64,000 nucleotides of DNA from Hypericum androsaemum (lineage: Eukaryota > Streptophyta > Magnoliopsida > Malpighiales > Hypericaceae), in the NCBI GenBank assembly GCA_963995505.1, contig OZ023196.1, positions 10,475,106 to 10,539,105 on the forward strand. The letters run 5' to 3'. Made by a program: the position numbers and the translations under genes. Below the pieces are notes generated by a model. The model saw nothing but the letters and a program-made list of their open reading frames with translations, searched no databases and had not been told where the DNA came from. This document shows, in pieces, positions 23,842-36,984 of this stretch (position 1 is the stretch's first letter; the number at the start of each line of letters is the position of its first letter).

Positions 23842-24840
23842 TATATGTGACATATTGTGAGTACGTGATAGCCAGAACAAAAAATAGCCCACAGGAATCT
23901 TTTAGAAACACCTCCCCCCTAAACTAATTTTCTTTAAAAAAATAAACTTGAAACAAAATTTTAAAGACAGAACCCTAATCCCAAAATCCTCCTGCCAAAG
24001 CTACCACTCAATTTCTTAGTACAAACAAAATTCCTTCAAAAAAAACTACAAACAAGCATCTCTTTGGCTCCTTGGTGGTCACGTGCACTTGCACTACACC
24101 ATGGGACGAAAGTTCAAGAGGCAACCCCGTTGCTACCGGCGATCGTTGAATTCTACAACCCTGAAAAACTACAAACAAATTCCCAATTCAGGGATCACTT
24201 GGCAGAAAACTTGCTCCTTCCCTCTTCTAAGTTCTAACCCAAGTTCCTCCTCAAAAATAACAAAGCCCAGATCATGCAAATTCCGAGACCAAAACAAATA
24301 ACAAACCCAGGGAAACCCCAACTCACCGGTAAACCAAGGGCCGGCCTTTCTAGCCATCAAGCTCTGCATCGAGCTCTTACCAGCCATCAAGAGAGAGAGA
24401 GATAGAGAGCTACTGAGGTCGGAGGCATCGGGGACAACGTCTCCTCTGCTTCGGCGAGATCCAGGAAGAGAGAAAGAGAGAGAGCGAGCGAGATGGTGAC
24501 AACGAGATACCTGAGGTCGGAGGACTTCGTCAGAGTCGGGGACGTCTCTGCGTTGGCGAGATCCAGGAGAAGAGAGAGATTGAATAGGTTTTCTCGATTT
24601 CACTTTTTTTTTCTCTTTCCTCTTTTATTTGGGCAAAATTTCCTAACCAGACCATTTTTTGGTCCAACCTAATGAACCGAAAAAATCTGAGTCAAATTTC
24701 CGTGCAAACTGCCCGGTCTGACCGAAAATCATCCGGTTCATTAGGTAAGTGTCCTTACCTGATTTTGAGAGACGCCCAAGGCTCCGATTTATGGTCTGAC
24801 TAGTTGGATCGCCGGCCGGACCACCGTCTCGAAAACAATG
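23706..24840. mobile_element. Non-autonomous hAT element with 8-bp target duplication
   Basis: The element begins CATTGTTTTCAAAAACG and ends CGTCTCGAAAACAATG, so its tips are inverted repeats (CATTGTTTTC). GATATAAT flanks it exactly on both sides (23698-23705 and 24841-24848), the 8-bp duplication expected for hAT. Length is 1135 bp. No transposase is seen. The interior holds a TA repeat (about 23811-23836) and an imperfect tandem duplication of about 60 bp containing GAGGTCGGAGG and GGCGAGATCCAGGA (about 24412-24475 and 24510-24575). Related ends occur at 16231, 25850, 26321 and 63545. Confidence 0.85.
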
Positions 24841-24848
24841 GATATAAT

Positions 24849-25034
24849 TTAAAATTGCGTGGAACAATGAAGTACCGGAGAATTTTGTGAGAGGTAAGCA
24901 ACAAATCGTAAAAAGGTACATGTTTTAAATTTAGGGGTTGGAACTAATAAGCACTTGTTCTAACAGAGGGGTGGAGATATGGATTAACCAAGATTGAAAA
25001 TGTTATTTTTAATATCATTGGCATGAATCTTATT
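24849..25034. other. Short intergenic stretch
   Basis: Probably the degraded upstream part of the LINE fragment that follows; not readable with confidence. Confidence 0.3.
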
Positions 25035-25545
25035 AATGACAATGATAAATATTTGGGATTACCATTTTTTGGATAAATCTAAATAGTAGAACTGTCAATT
25101 TCATTTACAATGCAATATGGACTAGATCACAATCATGGAAAAACAAAATGTCTAGTGCAGCTAGAGATGTGATGATTAGGTCAGTTTTGACTTATATTCC
25201 TACATATTCTATGCAATTGTCGTATTCTCTAAGTTTATTTGCAAAATCTTCATGAAATCATATTTAAATTTTGGTGGTCAGGGAAAATACATTAATTAAA
25301 ATGGGAAAGTTGACAAGCGAGAAAAAACTTGGAGGTCTTGGATTGAGAACCATGGAGGCCTGCAATGAAGCGTTATTTGCTAAACAAACATGAAGACTTA
25401 TGAATGATCCTGAATCATTGTGTTTTAGACTGCTTAAAATTATTTTCTCCAATTTTTCATTTTTCTAGGCAACAAGAGGAAATATAGCTTCATGGTCTAG
25501 CATACAAAGAGGAATGCAAGTGCTAGCACCAAATCTGCTTTGGCG
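25035..25545 (+). mobile_element. LINE ORF2 fragment
   Basis: Reading across frames gives NDKYLGLPFF, SRSQSWKNKMSSAARDVMIR, EKKLGGLGLRTMEACNEALF and ATRGNIASWSSIQRGMQ, the conserved order just after the polymerase core of plant LINE ORF2. Multiple stops show decay. Confidence 0.75.
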
Positions 25546-25840
25546 TTCTGAACCGAATTTTTGGTTCGATTTAGACCGGTTATGTAGTTCACGGTTTTTA
25601 AGTTCACCTCAACGTAGGTAATACTTGTAATAAGATGATTGTTAGCTTAAGTGGGTTAGTTGTTATTATTTAAACGTTAAATTTGTTATACGTAATTTTA
25701 ATTTTTTGTCGTATTGTCCCCATAAATCTGTTTTCTCACGATTTTCTAAATTAATTTAGTATAATTTTGGAATATTATTTGTAATTGCATTCACTAGTTA
25801 ATAATCCTAACTATATCGGTGACTATTAGTAGGGGTGTAT
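25546..25840. other. AT-rich intergenic DNA
   Basis: Nothing recognised. Confidence 0.4.
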
Positions 25841-25849
25841 ATTCGGTAA

Positions 25850-26321
25850 ATACTATAGTTTTAAAAAATACGGTCCGACCAGTCGGACCATGAATTGGGC
25901 ATCAAAGTGGTCCATTTTTAGGGGTAAAAATGGCCTCAGGTCAGACCGCCCAAAATCTGATCGGACAGGGTAGTTTGTACTGGTTTTTGAATCGAACTGC
26001 GTGGTGTGACTGGATTTTAGCCAAATCATCAAAAAAAAAAATAAAAAGTCGTATCGTATGCTCACTTTTTCTTAATTAACAAAGAAAAATGGACTTTATA
26101 TGTTATAAATTGGTTGACATTTTCTAAAATATGGATTTTGAAACCTATATTTCAACTATTTAGTCTACATAATATTCAAAAAATATTAAAATTTTAATTT
26201 AAAAAAAGTTTGGTCCGACCGATGGTCTGATCGGTGTGACTGATAGTCTGATCAGTCAGACTGATTAGGCCAAAAAACTGACAAAATTCGGCCTGTACCA
26301 AAACTCGTATTTTAAAACAAT
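25850..26321. mobile_element. hAT-type MITE
   Basis: The left end TATAGTTTTAAAAAATACGG and the inverted right end CATTGTTTTAAAATACGAG are related to the 23706 element. The flanks GTAAATAC and GCAAATAT agree at six of eight positions, a decayed duplication. The interior is rich in GGTCCGACC-type motifs. Confidence 0.65.
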
Positions 26322-26978
26322 GGCAAATATCAATTTTTTTTACCAAATAGTGAATTTACTGCATTATAACATTTAAAAAAAGTTCTACCAATCCTGAAAC
26401 CGAACTTAATTTGGTAGAACTATCAAATACCGAACCATATTTTGATAAATTCAAGAATTTACTAATTTATCAAACGAAATTAACATGGCAGAAGGGGACA
26501 AGAGTCCAGAGAAGATAAAGAAGGACGAAGCATGAACCATAATTAAATTTGTGAATCCCCAAAAAAAATTAAATTTGAAATTGAAATTCTAAGCTGAGGT
26601 AGGTTTTATAGTTTATATACTTAGTCCTTAAAATTGTCGTTTAGTCTTTCGATTTTTCCGGATTTCGATAAAATATCATATTTCGTGAGATTCTGTCGAA
26701 TATCAATATTTATTGAATTTTTCAAAAACTATTTAATAAATTATATCTCGATTATCGATATTCTGATCCGGAACTTTAGATTACCTACCAAATTTACCGA
26801 ATATCAATTACCATTAGAGCGCTCGAGATTTGACTCAAGTGTCAAAGGTTGAGGTGAAAATTTGAATTTGTTTTCACCGGAGTTTAAATACAGCAGCAGA
26901 TATCAACCTATCAAAAAATAATAAATAGTAAAATGGTTGCAAACAAGGTCCTCATAACTCAAGGCAATTATTTTTTTT
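26322..26978. other. AT-rich intergenic DNA
   Basis: Nothing recognised; one 72-codon low-complexity frame is discounted. Confidence 0.4.
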
Positions 26979-27262
26979 GGCAAATTATCCTCAGGTCTCT
27001 GGTTTATAGTTTTATTACTCGCAGGTCCCTGGCTTTCAGAAATAGTGTATGAGGTCCCTGCTTTTTAAGAAAATATTGGTCTGATGTCCCTAGTCACCGG
27101 ATCGATCTTCTTAAAAATCTCAGGAGAAAATCTCTGATCCGGTGACTAGGGACCTCAGACCAATATTTTCTTAAGAAGTAGGGACCTCATACACTATTTT
27201 TGAAAGCCAAGGGACCTGCGAGTAATAAAACTATAAACCATGGACCTGAAAGTAATTTACTC
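26979..27262. mobile_element. Palindromic foldback MITE
   Basis: The whole element is a near-perfect inverted repeat: GGCAAATTATCCTCAGG on the left pairs with the right end, and ATCCGGTGACTAGGGAC pairs with GTCCCTAGTCACCGGAT close to the centre. Arms are about 125 bp with about 30 bp between. The ends resemble those of the MULE-like elements at 4966 and 7213. Flanks are poly-T, so a target duplication cannot be defined. Confidence 0.8.
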
Positions 27263-27379
27263 TCTTTTTTTTTGTTTTACAAGGCATTTAGATTGTACTG
27301 AAAAAGGATTAACGGGTTTGTAAGTCGTTGGTTCACAAAGTAGAGATTAATAGGTAATGTGACCTTGTTAAATATAGAT

Positions 27380-27663
27380 TTGGATGAATTACATCTAGAC
27401 CCCTGGTATTTGGTAAAATAGATGATAGGGTCCCTGTAGTTTTGTCTTCTGGTTTTGGCTATCGCCAAAAAAATGACCAGAAGATGGTCGGAGATGATGA
27501 CTGGAGTTTTGGCTGACCAGAGCAAGGGTATAATAGTATTTTCAAATATAATATACGAAAAAATCGATTGATCAAACTAGAGGACCAACAAAATCAGAAG
27601 GCAAACTACAGGGATACTATCATCTATTTCACCAAAAATAAGGGTCCAGATATAATTTTCCCT
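27380..27663. mobile_element. Second foldback MITE
   Basis: AATTACATCTAGACCC on the left and GGGTCCAGATATAATT on the right are inverted, as are the longer arms (ATAGATGATAGGGTCCCTGTAG with its counterpart near 27605-27630). It lies about 120 bp from the preceding foldback. Confidence 0.7.
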
Positions 27664-27909
27664 ATATATTTTTTACTGATAGAAATTAGGATAAGTCAGA
27701 TTTTTAGTTCCGAGAGCGATCATGAAAATATGGTAAAATAGAAGAGATACTGTTTATAGACGAAAATAATATGTAGAGGAGCGAATAAAGATTCGAAAAA
27801 AAATAGATTGATTAGGTAAGGATAGAAAATAGTTGTTAAAAGCAGGGAATGTACATTGTGAAGTGGTTGTAGTAGCGTGTTTGAGGTGGTGAGAGATCTA
27901 AAATGTTTT

Positions 27910-28155
27910 GATTTTTGCTAAGAAGAACGCTAAAATGTTCGTGCTGCTACGAGATCCCGAGATGAGACAGTGGCATGTATTCTACCATGAAGAAAAGAAG
28001 TACAATGTTAAGGTGTTTGCATGTGGTTGGAAAGCATTCAGCGAGGCCAACAACATTCAAAAGGAGACGAATGCGTCTTCGGAATAGAGTGTGAAGTCGA
28101 CACAAACGCAACACTTCAAGTCAGCATCGTCAGGAAGCTACTACTAGGCTATTAA
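27910..28155 (+). pseudogene. B3 DNA-binding domain fragment (REM-like), frameshifted
   Basis: The frame reads FAKKNAKMFVLLRDPEMRQW and then VKVFACGWKAFSEANNIQ. After a one-base shift in an AAAA run at about 28056-28059 it continues KGDECVFGIECEV to a stop at 28153. LRDP, GWxxFxxANNI and KGDxCVF are hallmark blocks of the plant B3 fold used by REM-type factors. Only one domain's worth is present and no other exon is near, so this is a relic. It directly precedes the LTR element at 28252. Confidence 0.7.
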
Positions 28156-28246
28156 AACCATGTCTGAGATTATAATTCCGAATCACCAAGCTATCATTTA
28201 CCTCTTGAACAAAGCCTCAACTACGTTACTACCTTCACATATATTC

Positions 28247-28251
28247 ATATC
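28247..28251 (+). repeat. Target duplication ATATC, left
   Basis: ATATC lies outside the left LTR and again at 30341-30345 outside the right LTR. Confidence 0.65.
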
Positions 28252-28554
28252 TAATGCAGGAAAACGTGGATAAGAAATCGCGAGTCTGTTGATTCTGTAA
28301 ATACCCAAAAAATATGATAGAGTATCGATCCGTTGATTCTACGAATACCGAAAAATGACACAGATGATAAGAAAAACTCTTGTTTTTGTTTATCAAATTC
28401 AACCAATCAAAATAATAGCGTATATGTCATATTTATAAATAACTAAAATAAACCTATTACATAAAATTCTAATATAACTCAAACTCTCGATCAATAATAA
28501 TAATTCAAAAGCTATAGATAATAATTAAACATGTCTCCATCCTTATCTCCATCA
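28252..28554 (-). repeat. 3' LTR of the gag-only element
   Basis: Direct repeat of 30038-30340; the distal 130 bases or so are nearly identical between the two. Confidence 0.85.
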
Positions 28555-28612
28555 TTCTCCCCCAGTTGGAGAAATTCTTCCTCGAATTTGGTGTCGTTGG
28601 CCAGTTTGAGAT

Positions 28613-29640
28613 CTACTTGCATAAACTCTTTAATACCTTCGAGCCTTGTGGAGACATTTGATATCTTCTATTCCAACAGAACAAATATTTGGAAATCACG
28701 TAATCCCAAACATTATTGAGATGACAGACCAAAAACACATGTCTTCGAACATATCTTTTTGCATTCTTGAGGGCATTCCAGACATTCAATAATGGAGATC
28801 TTTCAACATATGCAAACTGGTCATCTCCAAGAAAGTCAATGTGCTCGACATACTCAACCCAATAATCCTTGCTCATGGGTGTAATCTCAGCATCAACAAC
28901 TCCAGTATCAATAGAAATTGCATATTGCCTGATAGCAGCATCAATAACACATGACTCGTCAAACAACTCTCTCATTGAATATAATGATGCTTTAGAAGCA
29001 TCAAAATATTCTCCATCAAAGTAATCTTCACCAAACACACCAGCAACAATGTCTTCGACCTTGTCACCCTTACCAGGGTAGGAATCATAAATTGGTTCAC
29101 CTTCATAACACTCGTCCTCCTCACCAGGGTAGGATTCATAAATTGGTTCACCATTGTCTTCAGGACCATGAGATTGAAAAGGAACCCTTTCATGGGATGC
29201 ATCAGAACCCTTATCAAATAAGTCATCAGCAAAGTCACCAAATTCATCCCAAATTAAAGTCCCACTACTTATCTGAGAAGCTTTATGTTCAACAACATGA
29301 TCATGATAATAATCGCAAAAAGCTTCATACTTTGTACCAGCAAGGTTAAGAACTTCATCAAAATTCTTAGGGAAAAGTTTACAAATCAAAAGATCTCTCA
29401 TTGTAATCCATTGAGCGATTCTTCTTTTACCTTCCCGTTGTCTCCGAGCTTGTAATGTACTCCACCAATGAAAGAGATCTCCTTGTAATCGCAAGATCGC
29501 AAATTGCAATTTAGCTGATTCTGGAAGCATCTCGTGATCAAAATATAGATGAATATCACAAGCCAATTGATAGAATCCTTTTTCAAAATTCTCCAGTCAA
29601 GACCATGAATATCCCTTAAAGTAGGAACATACATCATAGA
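28613..29640 (-). pseudogene. Gypsy-like gag of the gag-only element
   Basis: The main frame runs from about 29609 to 28613 (about 330 codons) without an internal stop. Its first part fits the retrotransposon gag core (LENFEKGFYQLACDIHLYF, then LQGDLFHWWSTLQARR, then MRDLLICKLFPKNFDE). Upstream, the start segment (DSMVSMMYVPTLRDIHGLDW, from the ATG at 29649) is in another frame, so one base has been gained or lost near 29610. The middle repeats GEPIYESYPG and GEPIYDSYPG and is very acidic. No zinc knuckle, protease or polymerase follows. Confidence 0.75.
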
Positions 29641-30021
29641 CACCATTGAATCAAGCATCTTTAATTAAGCTTGGAAGGACTAGTCTGTAATTTTAGAAAA
29701 GCTTCTGGGACCAAACTATAATTTATCCTCTAGAAGATTCTGTGAGACCAAAATACCCCAAATCGTCAAAACCCTAAATTGAAAAGGGGAAAATTATCCA
29801 AACCGAAGCCAGGGGCAGCAGCGCCGACTGACTGCAAGCCAGTGGCGGACGTCGGACGACGGAGGTGGAGAAGCGATAGGCGACCGGCAGTGAGAGTCGA
29901 TGGCTGGCCGGCAGGGTCTCCTCCAAAATCCCTTAAACGGGTTATGTCTCTTTTCTTTTTTTGATTTTTTTTATAGAACGAACTCCAATCAATTAGATCG
30001 AACACCACGAGGAACGAACGC

Positions 30022-30036
30022 GGCTCTTGATACCAA
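30022..30036 (-). other. Primer-binding site of the gag-only element
   Basis: The minus strand reads TTGGTATCAAGAGC just inside the 5' LTR. It matches the usual Met-tRNA primer complement TGGTATCAGAGC except for one inserted A. Confidence 0.65.
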
Positions 30037-30037
30037 C

Positions 30038-30340
30038 TGATGCAGGAGAACGTGGATAGGAGATTGCGAGTCAGTTCATTATGAGAATACCTGGAAAATA
30101 CGATAGAGTATCGATTCTTTGATTCTACGAATGCCAAAAAATGATATTGATAATAGGAAAAACCCTTATTTTTGTTTATCAAATTCAACCAATTAAAACA
30201 AAAGAGTATAGGTCCTATTTATAAAGAACTAAAATAAACCTATTGCATAAAATTCTAATATAACTCAAACTCTCGATCAATAATAATAATTCAAAAGCTA
30301 TAGATAATAATTAAACATGTCTCCATCCTTATCTCCATCA
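30038..30340 (-). repeat. 5' LTR of the gag-only element
   Basis: Direct repeat of 28252-28554; retains the intact TGATG and CATCA tips. Confidence 0.85.
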
Positions 30341-30345
30341 ATATC
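30341..30345 (+). repeat. Target duplication ATATC, right
   Basis: Exact copy of 28247-28251. Confidence 0.65.
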
Positions 30346-30510
30346 TAAGCACTCTAGAACCCTTTGGCACAAATACATGTTATCGGAGTTACAATTGACT
30401 TGATTATTATTAGCGGTAGTTTCTTTTTGGTATGCCATTTTGAACGAATTGAAATTAAATTTATTTAAATTCGAATTCATCAAAATCGTACCATATGTGA
30501 TTTGTACTTG

Positions 30511-30913
30511 AATAAATTATCCCCTTGTCTCTGATGTTTGGTCACCCTTCCCTGCGAGTCCCTTGGTTTCAAAAAAAGAATCGTCTGTCCCCCGACTTTG
30601 GTTTTAGATACCCTCGAGTCCCTGGCTGACATCATCACCCATTTTTTTATTTTTTTGTCATGAAAATGACCAAAATATTCTTAAACAAAAAAAATAAACC
30701 TCTTGAACACCAAGAACATCAATGACTAACATCAAGAGGAGAGGAGATTGGGGACGTCAATGGTGGCCTTGGAGGAGAAGAAGGTAAGTTTTTCATTTTT
30801 AAGGGTATTTTGGTATCTAAAACCAAAGTCAGGGGACGGACAATTTTTTTTGGAAACCAAGGAATTCGTGAAGGAGAGTGACCAAACACCAGGGACAAAA
30901 AAGTAATTTATCC
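30511..30913. mobile_element. Foldback MITE
   Basis: Inverted arms of about 110 bp pair 30511-30625 (ATAAATTATCCCC and GTTTGGTCACCC) with about 30800-30913 (GAGTGACCAAACACC and GTAATTTATCC). The termini belong to the same AAATTA-type class as the other foldbacks. No open frame of note. Confidence 0.7.
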
Positions 30914-31427
30914 TTATTATTTTTTATCCTAGACCCAAACCCAATATATATAGAAGAAATATAAAAGGGCAATATTCACACGTAACACGAATATTTTTCT
31001 CATAAGACTCTTGATCATCTACCTGACACCTCAGCAGCTCCAAAATGACGTCGTTTGATCGAGGAGAGTCGGGCAACATGCATTTTATGAATCATGTCGA
31101 AAACGACACTAACATCTAATTTTCAGACCAATGAAACCACAAAATATACATTTTATGTGTTTTAAATCACATATCATACGTGAAAAACTGCATGTAACTA
31201 AAGTAAAATTTTACCTTATGTATTTGATTTTTCTAAATAAAAAATTCTTTATGCTCAATTCAAAATTATATAGTAGTAGAAACATGAAAAGTCGTCCATC
31301 CAAAAAAATATAGCAATGTCATTAAATAAATAAATATCCAAGTCCTTGATTGGACCAATTCCTCCCTCCCCTGTACCTAACTCCTCTCACCTTCCTTCCT
31401 TCCTTGCTTCCAATTTCTCCATGAACC
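30914..31427. promoter_or_regulatory. Upstream region of the thioredoxin-like gene
   Basis: AT-rich sequence with CCTTCCTTCCTTCC-like pyrimidine tracts just before the start codon, typical of a plant leader. An upstream ATG (31421) in another frame lies 7 bases before the chosen start. Confidence 0.4.
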
Positions 31428-33866
<2,439 letters not shown>

Positions 33867-34732
33867 AGCATCATCAAGTATCAGCTTGGAGGCTACTTTG
33901 CTGCTCTCACTTGAGGTGGTAATAGCCATGATTCATATTGGCATTGGATAACCCGAAATTTGTTGTGTATACATCATACCACCGTTGAGATTACCACATC
34001 GTTAGTTGCAAGTGTGGTGGACTTGTTTGTAAGTGTTGAAAATCCATATACCCATTGCCTTAAAGTTTTGGATTGGATATGAAGATTCTAACACATACGA
34101 GAATAACGCCAATTTTGGTTCGTGTACAATTTAAAGAATGATATACTGCGTTCTTGTTTTACAGGTTTCTTCTTTGCCTTGTTGAACATGAAAATTGTAT
34201 TGGCGAATTGTTCAATAGGAAGCAATCCTTTTATTGCTCATTCCGTTAAGCCTAAAACCTTGAAGAGTTGAATTTTTTTAGACTAACCTGTCGTTGGCTT
34301 CGGGGTCCGAACATTATCGCATTATTCCATGCAGGTACAATTTGGAATACAATTTGGTGAAACCCTGGTATTCCGATTTGTGTATTGTCGAACTCTATTT
34401 ATAAGATGGTATGATATCTTTTTCATTCACAAAGTATTGAACTGATGTTTTTAAGCGAATTCAAATTTTCATTGATTCAAGTGGTGTTCGTCCTGAACAT
34501 GTGTGTTTTTCAGAGGAATTGATTATCCATGGTGACATGTATCTGACCCCATTTAATACCCATATATTTTCACCCAAAAAAAAAATTAATACCCATAACT
34601 GGAGAAACACACTTTCGTCCGTGGGGAAGAAAACATGGTAAAATATTGATTGGTATTTGTAGTTTTGAGGGAAGGTTCAGAGAGTTTCATGTTCCACATT
34701 ATAGTAGGCAAAAACGTATATCTGGGTCCATA
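33867..34732. other. 3' flank of the thioredoxin-like gene
   Basis: The first part is likely 3' UTR. The rest is AT-rich with no recognisable feature. Confidence 0.45.
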
Positions 34733-35620
34733 CCATAGTAGTCAAAGCGGGTGACGCGGTATGGTGTGGCGCGATTACGCGGAGCGGTGCATGCGCTATT
34801 TAATTTGACGCGGACACTAATATAGTTATTCATAATTATAAATAAATACTTGTAAATATTCATAATTTGAAATAAAATTCAAAGAACACACTTTAATATT
34901 CTAATATAAGAATATTAAAGTAACTAAATATCTAATTCAGCCACGTAAATATTGCATAACCACCTCATATTCAACATGCCAAATATTCAACAATTTTATA
35001 TATTATACAAAGTTCCACATAATCAAAGTCGCACATAATTACTTCATTCAGCCAGATACTTGCATTTCTCTTGAACATAATTTTCGAATTAGACAAAAAA
35101 AAAAAAAGGCAGAACATACATGCTTCCTAAGTACACAAAGCTGCACATACTCGGGTTTCATTCAGCCAAAAATCATTAAAAGAAAAAAGAGACGGAAGAA
35201 AAAAAATGGAGGAGGAGAAAAAGTGAAAAACGCAGCTGAACTTCAATGAGAGAAGCTGGAGGAGGAGGTCGCCGGAGGCCGCCGATGGTCTGGGTGTCTC
35301 TGGGTCGGCGACTTTAAGTTTTAAAGAGAGAAGGTGGAGGAGGGGGGTTGTTTTGCGAGAGAGAAGAAGCGTAAGTTTTAGGGTTCTTTTAAAATACACA
35401 TTTACCCTTGTTAAAATTTGAAAAATGAGGGTAAGCCAGTAATTTTAGCTCATCTTGTGTGGAGCGGCCGTTCCAGGCCGCGTTGGACCACTCCGCGTCG
35501 CGTCGGGGCCGTGCTGCTCCGGCCGCATCACCCAACCAAGGTCGTCGGAGCGTGGCGACGTTTCAGATTTTTCAACGCGGAACAGGATCGCGGCTTGGAG
35601 CGGGCTGCTTTGATAAATGT
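34733..35620. mobile_element. Probable hAT-type non-autonomous element
   Basis: The left end CATAGTAGTCAAAGCGGG and the inverted right end CATTTATCAAAGCAGCCC are similar. Subterminal regions are GC-rich (GACGCGG-type motifs), while the middle is AT-rich. The flanks do not show a clear 8-bp duplication. Confidence 0.5.
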
Positions 35621-36297
35621 TTTACGGCTTTCAAAAATTTGCGACTAAAATGTCCCTAGATCCAAAATATAGTACAATACTCAACTTTATACTAAATAGG
35701 GGAAAGTATATTGTGCTATTGTGAAAAACAAACACATCGTGATACTTGATTTAAAATGTATTAATTGAGTCAAACATGTTCTAATTAAACCGAAAAATAT
35801 TTGATTCAAGTGAAGCATTTTAAATCATGCGATTTTCTGCGATATTATAGCTAACTTAAATGTACTTTTTCCTATGATAAAAAAAACATATAGGAGAAAG
35901 AGGAGAGAGGAAGATGGGGAGATCTTTCCAAAATGTATTCTATGTTTTTTATTATACATATTGTTTTTGTTATAAAAATGGATATTGTAATGTATATTGG
36001 GTCCAGAGGCATTTAAGTCTAGTATTTTCCATAATAAACGTAATTTGGCTGGTATGGAATATATATAAGTTTTCTATTACAAAACGAAAGAAGGAGGAAA
36101 AGTAGCAAATAATTTTTTCGTGAAAAAGCTTAATGTGACGATGAATAAGAAATGAATCTTACCTCAACACTCGGTAAAACTTAGTTTACGTTGCACAAAA
36201 AATTAAAAAAAACTTCTCCTCTAACTATACACAAATCGTCACATTTTTTTTCTTGCACTATTACCCGAATAATCAAAATTCAAGTTAATCGAAACTC
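35621..36297. other. AT-rich intergenic DNA
   Basis: Nothing recognised. Confidence 0.4.
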
Positions 36298-36302
36298 TTA
36301 AA
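36298..36302 (+). repeat. Target duplication TTAAA, left
   Basis: TTAAA precedes the 5' LTR and recurs at 41440-41444 after the 3' LTR. Confidence 0.85.
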
Positions 36303-36937
36303 TGTTGGATATGGAGCCTGAGACGAGTGCTGGTGTTCGATCGAGCTAACACTGATTGGTAACATTGGTGTACTCGCCGAAACAGTACACATCGTGTGAA
36401 GACGAAGCAGAGCAGAACTGGTGAGAAGCTGGTGCGCCTGGCGGGTGCCAGCCAACTAGCGGGCGCTAGTTGGAACTTGCGGCCGCAAGCTAACTAGCGG
36501 TCGCTAGTACCGAGTTCCAGGAGAATCTGCGAGCGGCCACTTGCGATCGCCAGTTGATTGGCGGTCGCCAGTTGGGCCAGGAAAAACTGCTGCCGTTTGA
36601 CAAAAATACCCCTCTTTGTCCAATCTTTTCCCTAAAGTTGGAGCCACTATATAAACCCATCTTGTACTCATTTATTGTTGTTCCAAAAAGCAAGGAGATG
36701 TAGAAACCCTAGAAGAGTGTTGGGTGCCAAAGAGTGACATTTTCTTGTAAAGAGCAAGTGAAGCTCAAGTGCGAGATTAGCGAAAATCCTCCTGGCTTGG
36801 TACGCCCCCGGACGTAGACGTTCTCGTCAAACCGGGTGAACAAATCCTTGTTTCTTGTGTGTTCTCTCATTTGTTCTTCTTGCAATTTCGTGATTTGCTT
36901 GCTCTTGTTGGATTGCGTTGGGTCCATTGGCTTAACA
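36303..36937 (+). repeat. Copia element 5' LTR (635 bp)
   Basis: Begins TGTTGGATATGG and ends GGCTTAACA. It is the counterpart of 40863-41439, which is 58 bp shorter. A cluster of GC-rich palindromes lies at 36438-36570, upstream of a likely promoter region (ACTATATAAACCC at about 36646). Confidence 0.92.
36438..36570 (+). repeat. Cluster of six short GC-rich palindromes in the LTR
   Basis: Six hairpin-capable units occur in 133 bp: 36438-36451, 36452-36473 (9-bp stem, 4-base loop), 36476-36489 (perfect 14-mer with GCGGCCGC), 36493-36508, 36539-36555 (GCGATCGC core) and 36559-36570. They share a GCGGNCGC or GCGATCGC core flanked by AACTAGC, AACTTGC or TGGC arms. Confidence 0.88.
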
Positions 36938-36938
36938 A

Positions 36939-36952
36939 TTAGTATCAGAGCA
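36939..36952 (+). other. Copia primer-binding site
   Basis: TTAGTATCAGAGCACC follows the 5' LTR. It matches the standard initiator-Met tRNA complement TGGTATCAGAGC with one G-to-A change. Confidence 0.85.
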
Positions 36953-36984
36953 CCCGAGTTTAGGGCGTGGTAGGAGCAAGCACG

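Larger units (their letters stand above)
28252..30340 (-). mobile_element. Small gag-only LTR retrotransposon (TR-GAG type)
   Basis: Two 303-bp LTRs (28252-28554 and 30038-30340) flank 1.48 kb. The element reads on the minus strand. LTR tips are TGATG and CATCA. Next to the upper LTR the minus strand shows TTGGTATCAAGAGC, close to an initiator-Met tRNA primer site. Next to the lower LTR it shows a purine tract (GGGGGAGAA). The only coding content is a Gypsy-like gag. The pol genes are absent, so it would need enzymes supplied in trans. The 5-bp duplication ATATC flanks it. Confidence 0.82.

Noticed and set aside
24169..24603. 144-codon frame inside the hAT element
   Set aside because: It overlaps an internal tandem duplication and AG-rich tracts and resembles no protein; a captured gene is not supported.
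28247..28254. 8-bp duplication ATATCTAA around the gag-only element
   Set aside because: If the LTR tips are taken as TGATG and CATCA, three of the eight bases belong to the LTR and a normal 5-bp duplication (ATATC) remains.
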